The position numbers were made by a program, and so were the translations under genes. From NCBI GenBank assembly GCA_030765325.1, contig JAVCCT010000236.1:1-7092 (forward strand): 7,092 bases of DNA, in the 5' to 3' direction. Below, piece by piece: positions 1-6,289 of the stretch. A model generated the notes under the pieces. It was not told the DNA's origin. It saw only the letters and a list, made by a program, of their open reading frames with translations, and searched no databases. Each line of letters opens with the position of its first letter. Positions within the stretch are counted from its first letter, which is position 1. Source of the stretch: Candidatus Stygibacter frigidus (GTDB lineage: Bacteria; Cloacimonadota; Cloacimonadia; Cloacimonadales; TCS61).

Positions 1-272
1 ATACTATTCTCTATCGCTCCGGTACTGTAATTGATCATCACAGGTATTTTGCCGGACATCAAAGTTGCGATGACTGCCAGATGACATCCCGCCGACGTAG
101 GTAGCATGATCCCCAGATATTTTCCCTCAATCCTGTCAAATCTGCCTTTAAATATCAGCGAAGCTATCAACATCAGATCATAAGTATAGGTCTTACCCGT
201 CGCTGTATCGATAACAGCCGTCTTTTTTCCGTGAGTTTTTGCCATCTGTAAAAATTTAGCATGAAGCAACAT
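1..272 (-). CDS. AMP-dependent synthetase/ligase (acyl-CoA or acyl-ACP synthetase family), N-terminal fragment
   Basis: Reading leftward from ATG at 272, ninety codons are open to the window edge, so the C-terminal part is missing. The fragment resembles the N-terminal lobe of ANL-superfamily adenylating enzymes. A short segment around T28-Y31 is followed by a hydrophobic stretch ending in GIMLPTSAGC (residues 54-63). After that comes TLMSGKIPVMINYSTGA (70-86), the pattern seen in acyl-ACP or 2-acyl-glycerophosphoethanolamine synthetases, where the enzyme first adenylates a fatty acid. The AMP-binding P-loop and catalytic lysine lie outside the window, so substrate and activity cannot be judged. 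A GGGAG ribosome site (280-284) sits 7 bases before the start, and a sigma-70-like promoter lies just upstream. The gene is divergent from the signalling operon and shows no evident link to it. Family is fairly certain; exact function is not. Confidence 0.8.
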   Translation of the reverse strand, partial: MLLHAKFLQMAKTHGKKTAVIDTATGKTYTYDLMLIASLIFKGRFDRIEGKYLGIMLPTSAGCHLAVIATLMSGKIPVMINYSTGAIENS

Positions 273-311
273 AATTTTTCTCCCAATAACAACATTATTT
301 AGTTCCGCAAA

Positions 312-339
312 ATTTTACGATCTCCCCTAATTATGTCAA
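312..339 (-). promoter_or_regulatory. sigma-70-type promoter of the leftward ligase gene
   Basis: On the minus strand a perfect -35 box TTGACA (334-339) is followed after 16 bases by TAAAAT (312-317), five of six matches to the -10 consensus. Transcription would start near 305 and give a leader of about 33 bases containing the GGGAG ribosome site. It is the best housekeeping-type promoter in the window. Confidence 0.7.
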
Positions 340-343
340 GATT

Positions 344-356
344 AATGAATTTCATT
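344..356. promoter_or_regulatory. 13-bp palindrome next to the -35 box, possible operator
   Basis: AATGAA-T-TTCATT is a perfect dyad with six-base arms and one central base. It ends 4 bp upstream of the -35 box of the leftward promoter. This placement suits a transcription factor acting on the ligase gene, for example a fatty-acid-responsive regulator, but no family is recognised. AT-rich DNA produces such dyads by chance, so the call is tentative. Confidence 0.3.
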
Positions 357-396
357 CAGAGAATTGAAGGCGGGAAGAGAGGTGAAGAAAGAATTG

Positions 397-433
397 AACA
401 CTGATGCCACGGATTACGCGGATTAACACTGAT
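397..433. repeat. nested short repeat, AACACTGAT flanking a CGGATTA pair
   Basis: AACACTGAT occurs at 397-405 and again at 425-433, 28 bases apart. Between them CGGATTA occurs twice, at 410-416 and 419-425, offset by 9. The combination of CACGGATTACGCGGATTAA with flanking CACTGAT resembles an intergenic repeat I recall from several unrelated environmental bacterial genomes. That is memory, not a search. No coding potential is evident. Confidence 0.6.
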
Positions 434-521
434 AATGTAATGTAAGAAGATTTTAAGCAGCGAACAAGACGGACTATTTTTGCGTATCAAGGGCATCCAT
501 GCGCTGTTTGGGGGAGAAAAT

Positions 522-549
522 GAGGGTGGGAAGATGAGAGGGTGGGAAG
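522..549. repeat. 12-bp direct repeat in a purine-rich tract
   Basis: GAGGGTGGGAAG occurs at 522-533 and 538-549, a period of 16. The surrounding tract from about 510 to 555 is almost entirely purine on the plus strand. It looks like a degenerate tandem repeat rather than a gene. Confidence 0.6.
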
Positions 550-563
550 GAAGATAATAATTT

Positions 564-584
564 AAAATGTAAAATGTAAAATGT
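564..584. repeat. three tandem copies of AAAATGT
   Basis: The heptamer AAAATGT is repeated exactly three times, at 564-570, 571-577 and 578-584. It follows the purine-rich repeat by 14 bases, so the two may belong to one composite intergenic element. Confidence 0.75.
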
Positions 585-689
585 GAAGATGTGATGAAGG
601 AAGGGATCGTTCGTTGAAATTAATATGGTGTTATTTCATAAGCAAAATAATATATTTAATGGAAGAAAGGATTTATGTGATATATTTTA

Positions 690-721
690 TTGACAGGAAG
701 ATAATATATATAGTAAATTTG
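690..721 (+). promoter_or_regulatory. possible promoter of the signalling operon
   Basis: A perfect TTGACA lies at 690-695. At a usable distance the best -10 hexamer is only TAAATT (714-719, spacer 18, four of six matches). The downstream half also reads TAAATTTG, which fits the TAnnTTTG -7 element of Bacteroidetes-type promoters, with TTG 21 bases before it. Either reading gives a leader of about 250 bases before the first kinase gene. No better candidate was seen closer to the gene. Confidence 0.3.
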
Positions 722-880
722 TTTCGGATGGAGAAGGGAAACAATATCGGGGCGATATAGATATGGACGTATGGGTTAAATTATTAATATGAGTGGACTT
801 GGGTTGAAGAAAATAAAAAGTTGGAGGTAAATGAAATATCTTGTAAGCTAATTATTTAGTGTAATTTTACTAAGACGGTA

Positions 881-906
881 TTTCAATCTTAAGCAAAGGA
901 TTGAGA
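881..906 (+). other. possible hairpin in the leader of the kinase operon
   Basis: TCAATC (883-888) pairs with GATTGA (899-904) around a 10-base loop. A G-U and an A-U pair extend the stem to eight. An A-rich stretch follows rather than a T-tract, so it is not a terminator. It could be a leader RNA structure or chance. Confidence 0.2.
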
Positions 907-972
907 AAAAAGTGCCATAAATAGTGACAGATAAATAATTGGTTTTTTTACAAGATAAATAGCTCTGACAAA

Positions 973-3876
973 GTGGGGAAAATGGTTAAAAGCGATGAGT
1001 CGCCACAAGCAGTCCGTGAAGAAATATATGGTAATAAATTAAGGGAGTTCAGTTTTTCACCAAAGGAAGAATTATTTTTTTCCGGCAGCAAGTATTTCAC
1101 CCCTATCGTGATATTATTTATCAGGATCACCTCGATATTATTTATCCTGATGAGCACTTATGACATAATATTTTTACCATGGAATACCATCGGTGGGATG
1201 TTAACGCATTATATTCCTGGGGTTTTATTATATATATTATTTGAGATGAGTCATCTGAGGCGATTTACGATATCCGTAAACAGGCTTCATTTTGTGATCA
1301 CCTTGAGTTTTATAATAGCGCTGCTTCATTTTGCCATGATCGCACCAGAGAGAGTTCAGCAGGTATATTTATTTGAAGCAGTATTATTAACGGTGCTTTA
1401 TTACATAGCTCCGGGGAAGGATTTTTCTACAGCTTTGGCATTATCAATACTGCTGAGTATATTTATGATATTGATGATGCTAATCAACCACGTGAGATTT
1501 GATGACCGCTGGGTATTGAATTTATTATTTTTTCATCTCTTGATATTAGGAGGCTTGATGCTTACCTATATCGTTCAAGGGCTAATGAATAAAATGGTGA
1601 GGATCAGTCTGGAATTGAATTCACAGAATTCGGCATTTCAGCATTTGAAGGAAGAATTTTGCAATACTCTTGATGGACTTACGCTGGGACTACTATTGCT
1701 TGATAGCGAAGGTAATATACTGGTTTATAATGAGCAGTTCATGGAATTAAGCGGAGCTCGTGAAATAGCAGATAAGCGTAACATCAGCGAATTGAGTTTT
1801 TTTCAAACAGAAGGAACGGGTAATTTTTATCTGGACAAGATAAGGAAAAATGAACCTGTAAATGAGGAAATGCGTCAGGAACTTGATGATCATAGCTTTT
1901 GGCTGAGTATCAAGGGGCTTAATATATATTCCCGCACGCATAATGAACAATATCTGGTATTACTGGAAGATATCACGCGGCAGAAGCAGAATCAACTGGC
2001 AAGGGATCGACTGGAACGTCATCTGGAAGCAGTATTCAATTCAGAGAGCCGCATCGTATTATATGAGCGCAGAGATGGGGAGTGGTTTTTTACAGAGAAT
2101 GTGAATCATCTAACGGGCTGGACAGCCATAGAATTGAGTGAAGGGAAGTTTTTCTATGAGAAATTAGTGGATGAAAATGACAAACTATTCATCAAAGATA
2201 AATATAATAAATGGGTAGAATCCGGTAAAGAAGGTATATTAAATTTGTGGTACCGGATAATTAGACGAGATGGACAGGTGATCTGGATAGAAGAAAGGAC
2301 GAGTAAAGTAGAAACGGATGATGGAGTAGAAATAATCACCGGGATATTGATCGATAACACGGCATTGAAAACAACTGAGCGAGAATTACGTTTAAGTGAA
2401 TCGAGTTTGAACAGGGCACAGGAGATAGCTCATATTGGAAGCTGGCGCTTTATATTCAGCGATCAAGCCTTGCATGCATCACAAGAGCTTTACAAAATTC
2501 TGGAAATAGAAGATGGTGCTGAACTTAACTGGTTGAACTTAATAGAATATGCCCATCCAGAAGATCAGGAGCAGATAAACTGGAAGTTTGAGGAGCTGAA
2601 GCAGAAGCATAAGCACCTTATGTATCTGGAATTCAGGGTGATAACAGCGCAGGGGAATGAGCGTGAGGTAAACGTTCAGACAGAAGCCTTCTGGCAGGAA
2701 GATGAGCTGATCTCAATTGAAGGGACACTGCTTGATATCACGGAGCATAAAGAACTTGAACGGCAATTATTCCAGCATCAGAAGATGGAAGCGATAGGCA
2801 CACTGGCAGGAGGAATTGCTCATGACTTCAATAATATCTTGAATATAATTATGGGATACTCCTCAGTGATAGCAGAGCAATTGCCCAATGACAGCGATCT
2901 CTGGCACAAATTTGACAGGATCAATGCAGCTTCCCAACGGGCAAAAAACCTGGTGACGCATATCTTAACGATCAGCAGGCAGCATGAGAGCCACAAACGG
3001 GCTTTCAGGATGGATGAATTATTGATTGAGCATCTTGATCTGCTTAGAGCTGCGATACCTTCATCAATCGTAATACATAAGCAACTGGATTCGGAGAGTT
3101 ATATATATGGAAATTCTGATCAGATAGAGCAGGTCGTGATGAATTTGTGTACCAATGCCAGCTATGAGATGAAAAATACCGGAGGCAAGTTATATGTACG
3201 GCTGGTAGATGAAGCTGAAAATGTGCGATTGGAAATAGAAGATACAGGTGATGGCATACCCGTGAAGGTGATGAAGAAGATGTTTGACCCATACTTTACA
3301 ACGAAACCCAAAGGAGAGGGGACAGGCTTAGGATTGGCAATAGTGAAGGGAATAATAGAGGGGCTGGAGGGTAGAATAGAAGTGGAAAGTGAACGGGGTG
3401 AAGGGACAAAATTTAATATCTGGCTGCCGAAATATGTTCCCGGGGCAGAAAAAGAGGATCAGGAAGATATCTCAGTTGAAGTGGAAGAGAACAAACAGGA
3501 GCAAATAAGAGTGATGTTCATTGATGATGAGGAAGCGCTTGTAGAATTATTTGTTTATTATCTGGAAAGCAATGATATGAAAGTGAGTAGTTTTGGAGAA
3601 GGAGAATCCGCTTTGGAGGAAATGAGAGCAAATCCAGCTAATTGGGATATTCTGGTAAGTGATGTATCATTACCGGGAATGGATGGATTGGAAATTGTAC
3701 GTCATGTGCGAGATATTAACCCGGTCTTGCCAGTAATATTATATAGCGGATTTAAGAAACCGAAATTTAAAGAAAGAGCTGAAGCACTTGGAGTGAGCAG
3801 GATATTAGTGAAACCAGTGGTGCCCAGTGACATGTTAATAGAGATAAAAGCGGTATTGAATAAAGAGGAAGAGTAA
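973..3876 (+). CDS. six-TM, triple-PAS hybrid sensor histidine kinase with C-terminal receiver domain
   Basis: This is a membrane sensor that autophosphorylates on histidine and can pass phosphate to its own receiver domain. Six hydrophobic segments lie at about residues 43-66, 73-92, 104-124, 130-147, 151-172 and 180-204, joined by short loops, so there is no large outside domain. Three PAS-like domains follow (about 228-335, 350-466 and 480-592). The HisKA domain carries LAGGIAHDFNN with phosphoacceptor H617. The ATPase domain shows N-box NLCTNA (724-729), DTGDG (757-761) and a glycine-rich GEGTGLGL (781-788). The receiver has acidic D851 and D852, phosphoacceptor D897, S925 and K947. All key residues are present. 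The start is uncertain: GTG at 973 has no Shine-Dalgarno, while ATG at 982 has GGGGA only two bases away. It is the first gene of the operon, and its stop overlaps the next start by one base (TAATG). Role in pilin control is inferred from position. Confidence 0.92.
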   Translation: MGKMVKSDESPQAVREEIYGNKLREFSFSPKEELFFSGSKYFTPIVILFIRITSILFILMSTYDIIFLPWNTIGGMLTHYIPGVLLYILFEMSHLRRFTISVNRLHFVITLSFIIALLHFAMIAPERVQQVYLFEAVLLTVLYYIAPGKDFSTALALSILLSIFMILMMLINHVRFDDRWVLNLLFFHLLILGGLMLTYIVQGLMNKMVRISLELNSQNSAFQHLKEEFCNTLDGLTLGLLLLDSEGNILVYNEQFMELSGAREIADKRNISELSFFQTEGTGNFYLDKIRKNEPVNEEMRQELDDHSFWLSIKGLNIYSRTHNEQYLVLLEDITRQKQNQLARDRLERHLEAVFNSESRIVLYERRDGEWFFTENVNHLTGWTAIELSEGKFFYEKLVDENDKLFIKDKYNKWVESGKEGILNLWYRIIRRDGQVIWIEERTSKVETDDGVEIITGILIDNTALKTTERELRLSESSLNRAQEIAHIGSWRFIFSDQALHASQELYKILEIEDGAELNWLNLIEYAHPEDQEQINWKFEELKQKHKHLMYLEFRVITAQGNEREVNVQTEAFWQEDELISIEGTLLDITEHKELERQLFQHQKMEAIGTLAGGIAHDFNNILNIIMGYSSVIAEQLPNDSDLWHKFDRINAASQRAKNLVTHILTISRQHESHKRAFRMDELLIEHLDLLRAAIPSSIVIHKQLDSESYIYGNSDQIEQVVMNLCTNASYEMKNTGGKLYVRLVDEAENVRLEIEDTGDGIPVKVMKKMFDPYFTTKPKGEGTGLGLAIVKGIIEGLEGRIEVESERGEGTKFNIWLPKYVPGAEKEDQEDISVEVEENKQEQIRVMFIDDEEALVELFVYYLESNDMKVSSFGEGESALEEMRANPANWDILVSDVSLPGMDGLEIVRHVRDINPVLPVILYSGFKKPKFKERAEALGVSRILVKPVVPSDMLIEIKAVLNKEEE

Positions 3877-4604
3877 TGCAGATAGATATAAATATGGAGC
3901 TATTACGTTATCAGCGCTTAGCGAGTCTGGGACGTGATCTGGAAGGATTTGTTCATAATACAGCTGGTCCTTTGAATATCATCATGGGATATGGGCAGAT
4001 TCTGCAAAACAAATATCCTGATGAAACGGGATTCGCTAAGATGTGGGCAGCAGTAGAAGAAATAAATGGAGAGATGCAGGAATTGAGCAGTTATCTGGAA
4101 AAGGTGCAATATGAGCCATTTACAGATATCAATATTAATAAATTGATCTTGAATAAGCTGGAATTGTTACGCTCAAATAGCGAATTTAAGCATAATATAG
4201 AATCTGCGGTGGAATTAGAAGAGAACTTACCATTGGTGAGAGGATCATATGGAGATATTGTGATCTGCCTGGATGTGTTATTAAATAATGCGATACTGGC
4301 AGTTCAGGAAGAAATGGTCAAGAAAATCCTTGTCCACACTGATGTAGTAGTAGTGAATGATCGGAATTATGTGCGGATATGTGTGCGAGATACCGGGTTG
4401 GGCTTGAAGGAAGAGCTGCGGGAGAAATATTTTAAACTGGGCTACAGTGACTGGTCAGAAGACGAAGAAAGCAAGGGAGTGGGACTTTCCCTGGCGCAAT
4501 ATATAATAGGCAGAATAGGCGGAATGCTAACACTTGAAAACAGTGATGGCATTGGAGCTATAGGGAGAATATTTATACCTTTAAGGGAGAACGATGAAGT
4601 TTAA
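3876..4604 (+). CDS. soluble histidine-kinase-like protein with degenerate H-box
   Basis: A 242-residue cytoplasmic protein with only the dimerisation/phosphoacceptor part and the ATPase part of a histidine kinase. There is no membrane segment, PAS or other sensor domain. The H-box region reads FVHNTAGPLNIIMGY with H27. It lines up without gaps with HDFNNILNIIMGY of the upstream kinase, so H27 corresponds to H617. The acidic residue normally following the histidine is asparagine (N28), and the Asn/Thr usual at +4 is glycine (G31). The ATPase domain appears complete: N-box LLNNA (135-139), DTGLGL (172-177) and SKGVGLSLAQ (199-208). It could be an active kinase of an unusual subfamily, a phosphatase, or a phosphotransfer intermediate. 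AGAGGA (3864-3869) lies 6 bases before ATG. It overlaps the preceding gene by 1 base and the next by 11, so coupled translation is likely. Confidence 0.85.
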   Translation: MQIDINMELLRYQRLASLGRDLEGFVHNTAGPLNIIMGYGQILQNKYPDETGFAKMWAAVEEINGEMQELSSYLEKVQYEPFTDININKLILNKLELLRSNSEFKHNIESAVELEENLPLVRGSYGDIVICLDVLLNNAILAVQEEMVKKILVHTDVVVVNDRNYVRICVRDTGLGLKEELREKYFKLGYSDWSEDEESKGVGLSLAQYIIGRIGGMLTLENSDGIGAIGRIFIPLRENDEV

Positions 4605-5988
4605 TGCTGGAAATTACCGGTTATTACTGGTAGATGATGATGTGGCTGCCCTGGAATTATTCACAGAATATTTAGGAAGTGAATTTCGGGTAGATGCAGC
4701 TTCATCAGCACAGGAAGCATTAGATAAGCTAAGTGCAGGCGAATATCATCTGGTGATCACAGATCTTGTGATGCCGGGAATGGATGGCTTGCAGCTGATA
4801 GAAGCGATCAAGGATAAATGGGAAGATATCGCAATTATTGTGATCAGTGGTCAGGCGACCGTAAGAACAGCGGTGGATGCCATGAAAGCTGGAGCAGAAG
4901 AATTAGTGATGAAACCAGTTAGTGATCTTGATCTGCTAGCGATCTTGATTCGCAGAGTGCTGCATAAAAAGTGGTTGCAATCAGAGAACAGAAGATTAAA
5001 TGATTTACTCGGCAACGACGAATCCGGGAGTAAAATACTCGGGAGCAGCAAGGAAATGCAGAATTTATTGAGTAAAATAAATAAAATTGCACCGCTTGAG
5101 ACAACAATTCTATTGACAGGAGAGACGGGAGTTGGTAAGAGTTTTCTGGCCCAGATCATACATGAGAAGAGTCAGCGAAGAGAGCATAAATTTGTGAGTA
5201 TAAATTGTGGGGCTTTAACGGAGACGTTATTGGAAAGCACACTTTTTGGACATAAGCGAGGAGCTTTTACGGGGGCGGTAAAGGATAAGATAGGTTTATT
5301 TGAGGAAGCAAACGGGGGAACGTTATTTTTGGATGAAGTGAGCGAGACTTCTGGATCATTCCAGGTGAAGTTATTAAATGCTATCGAAAGGGGATTTATC
5401 CGGAACGTGGGAGGAGAAAAGGAGATAAGTGTTGACGTGAGATTGATATTTGCTACAAATAGGGACTTGCGTAAAGCAGTTGACGAAGGCAGCTTTAGAA
5501 AGGATCTATTTTTCAGGATCAATGTGATAAATCTGCAAATTCCATCTTTGAAGGAGCGCAAAGAGGATATTTTGATGATGGCAAAGGTGTTTTTGCATGA
5601 GGTGTGCGAGAAGTATAATCTTCCTAAGTTGAGTTTTAGCCAAAAGGCTTCGCAGATACTTCGTGAAAACAAATGGGAGGGTAATATCAGGGAATTAAAA
5701 AACAGCATTGAACATGCAGCAGTGATGTGTGATGGAGATAAGATATTACCAGAGCATTTACCTGATCATTTTAATCAGGAAAATGATACCTTTGAATGCT
5801 TACAGGAAGGAGACGGGTATAAGATAGCCAGAGAAAATTTTGAAAGAATATATTTTGAGAACTTACTTCGTAAAAATCGAGGTAATGTGACAATAACAGC
5901 CCGGGACAGTGGGTTAGCCCGGCAATGCGTCTATCGTAAATTAGAAAGTCTGGGAATTGATCCTCAAAAACACAGGGGAGCAAATTAA
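4594..5988 (+). CDS. NtrC-family sigma-54-dependent response regulator
   Basis: A 464-residue transcription activator with the classic order receiver, AAA+ ATPase, Fis-type DNA-binding domain. The receiver shows D14-D16, phosphoacceptor D57 in TDLVMPGMDG, S85 and K107. The AAA+ domain has Walker A GETGVGKS (176-183), the sigma-54 contact loop GAFTGA (223-228), Walker B TLFLDE (243-248), arginine-finger region FRKDLFFR (301-308) and sensor II WEGNIREL (361-368). The C-terminal helix-turn-helix lies at about 428-455. Every motif for ATP-driven opening of sigma-54 promoters is intact. GGGAG (4585-4589) lies 4 bases before the start, and the gene overlaps the kinase-like gene by 11 bases. The likely target is the sigma-54 promoter 230 bp downstream of its stop, making it a functional counterpart of PilR. 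Calling it a PilR ortholog would need a phylogeny, so no symbol is given. Confidence 0.95.
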   Translation: MKFNAGNYRLLLVDDDVAALELFTEYLGSEFRVDAASSAQEALDKLSAGEYHLVITDLVMPGMDGLQLIEAIKDKWEDIAIIVISGQATVRTAVDAMKAGAEELVMKPVSDLDLLAILIRRVLHKKWLQSENRRLNDLLGNDESGSKILGSSKEMQNLLSKINKIAPLETTILLTGETGVGKSFLAQIIHEKSQRREHKFVSINCGALTETLLESTLFGHKRGAFTGAVKDKIGLFEEANGGTLFLDEVSETSGSFQVKLLNAIERGFIRNVGGEKEISVDVRLIFATNRDLRKAVDEGSFRKDLFFRINVINLQIPSLKERKEDILMMAKVFLHEVCEKYNLPKLSFSQKASQILRENKWEGNIRELKNSIEHAAVMCDGDKILPEHLPDHFNQENDTFECLQEGDGYKIARENFERIYFENLLRKNRGNVTITARDSGLARQCVYRKLESLGIDPQKHRGAN

Positions 5989-6149
5989 TGCTGAAATTCA
6001 GTAAATTACCCAGAGATGAAATTAAGCGTAGCAGAGAAGAGTCAAGTTACTGTGACATAATCGGACACTATCGACACATTGGTGTGACACGATTAGGATA
6101 TATCAGCTATAAGCAGAAGTTATCCAATTGTGATAAACAGGTGACGTAA
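5988..6149 (+). CDS. possible small protein of 53 residues, coupled to the regulator gene
   Basis: The ORF starts at the ATG of a TAATG overlap with the regulator stop. It has a strong AGGGGAG ribosome site (5974-5980) 7 bases upstream. It begins MLKFSKLPRDEIKRSREESS and continues open for 53 codons to TAA. The protein is basic and polar, with no membrane segment or signal peptide. It has two cysteines and two histidines (C22, H27, H30, C48), which might bind a metal. I do not recognise the family. The same DNA contains the GACAC cluster proposed as the activator site for the pilin promoter. The open frame could therefore be fortuitous and only overlie control DNA, or the DNA could serve both purposes. 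Initiation signals argue for translation; length and lack of a recognised family argue against. Confidence 0.4.
   Translation: MLKFSKLPRDEIKRSREESSYCDIIGHYRHIGVTRLGYISYKQKLSNCDKQVT
6051..6090 (+). promoter_or_regulatory. candidate enhancer (upstream activator) site for the sigma-54 promoter
   Basis: Four GACA cores lie on the same strand within 36 bp, at 6054, 6064, 6073 and 6086. Three are followed by C, so the reverse strand reads GTGTC three times. The outer two cores form small dyads, TGTGACA (6051-6057) and GTGTGACAC (6082-6090), centred 32 bp apart, about three helical turns. From memory, the PilR site of Pseudomonas aeruginosa is described as tandem (C/G)TGTC elements. The cluster is at about -190 to -151 from the predicted pilin start, a normal enhancer distance. 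An A-tract at 6196-6209 (A8, G, A5) between it and the promoter could bend the DNA. Confidence 0.45.
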
Positions 6150-6151
6150 CC
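6140..6151. promoter_or_regulatory. imperfect dyad GGTGACGTAACC
   Basis: The twelve bases are symmetrical except for one mismatched pair. They are centred about 95 bp upstream of the predicted pilin transcription start and overlap the end of the small ORF. This is a second possible activator or repressor site, supported only by symmetry and location. Confidence 0.2.
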
Positions 6152-6214
6152 AAATGGTAAATAAGGTAAATAGCGTAATCTATGTGGGGTTATGCAAAAA
6201 AAAGAAAAACGGAA

Positions 6215-6229
6215 TGGAACACTAATTGC
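6215..6229 (+). promoter_or_regulatory. sigma-54 (-24/-12) promoter of the pilin-like gene
   Basis: TGGAAC-ACTAA-TTGC matches the sigma-54 consensus TGGCAC-N5-TTGC at nine of ten defined positions. The invariant GG (6216-6217) and GC (6228-6229) are separated by exactly ten bases. Transcription would start near 6241, giving a leader of about 50 bases before the pilin-like ATG. An intact GAFTGA-type activator gene lies immediately upstream, which strongly supports the call. Confidence 0.8.
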
Positions 6230-6253
6230 GTATATAAATTATGTATTGTAAAA

Positions 6254-6267
6254 AGCCGACCCAGGCT
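6254..6267 (+). other. small hairpin in the pilin-like mRNA leader
   Basis: AGCC and GGCT pair around the six-base loop GACCCA, flanked on both sides by A-rich sequence. It lies 11 bases before the AGGAGG site. It may protect the 5' end or affect ribosome access; the stem is only four pairs. Confidence 0.25.
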
Positions 6268-6289
6268 AAAAAAATCTTAGGAGGATATA

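Larger units (their letters stand above)
273..972. other. 700-bp intergenic region between divergent genes
   Basis: No convincing gene was found on either strand. The first 85 bases hold the promoter region of the leftward ligase gene. Bases 361-600 are rich in purines on the plus strand and carry three kinds of short repeat, annotated separately. Bases 600-972 are AT-rich, with a possible rightward promoter at 690-721 and a possible RNA hairpin at 881-906. A six-codon ORF at 831-851 with GGAGG just upstream is too short to call. This part is most likely the leader and control region of the kinase operon. Confidence 0.6.

Noticed and set aside
490..504. GG-N10-GC spacing (GGGCATCCATGCGC) as a sigma-54 promoter
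   Set aside because: Only the GG and GC spacing matches. The TGGCAC and TTGC contexts are absent and no gene follows for more than 450 bp.
397..584. CRISPR-like array
   Set aside because: The repeats are of different sequence, only 7-12 bp long and without regular unique spacers, and no cas genes are present.
831..851. Six-codon ORF (MKYLVS) preceded by GGAGG, as a leader peptide
   Set aside because: It is too short, the ribosome site is very close to the ATG, and there is no codon bias or terminator/antiterminator pair to suggest attenuation.
690..970. Scattered GACAG/GACAA motifs upstream of the kinase operon as activator sites for autoregulation
   Set aside because: Only isolated single copies occur, with no phasing and no sigma-54 promoter nearby, so chance is sufficient.
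5172..5708. 178-residue open frame on the minus strand inside the regulator gene
   Set aside because: It is a shadow of the AAA+ domain, whose motifs are all intact on the plus strand. The minus-strand product has no recognisable domain.
6251..6284. Pilin-like leader as a cyclic di-GMP riboswitch
   Set aside because: The leader is only about 50 bases with one four-pair stem. The conserved GEMM core and two-helix layout are absent.
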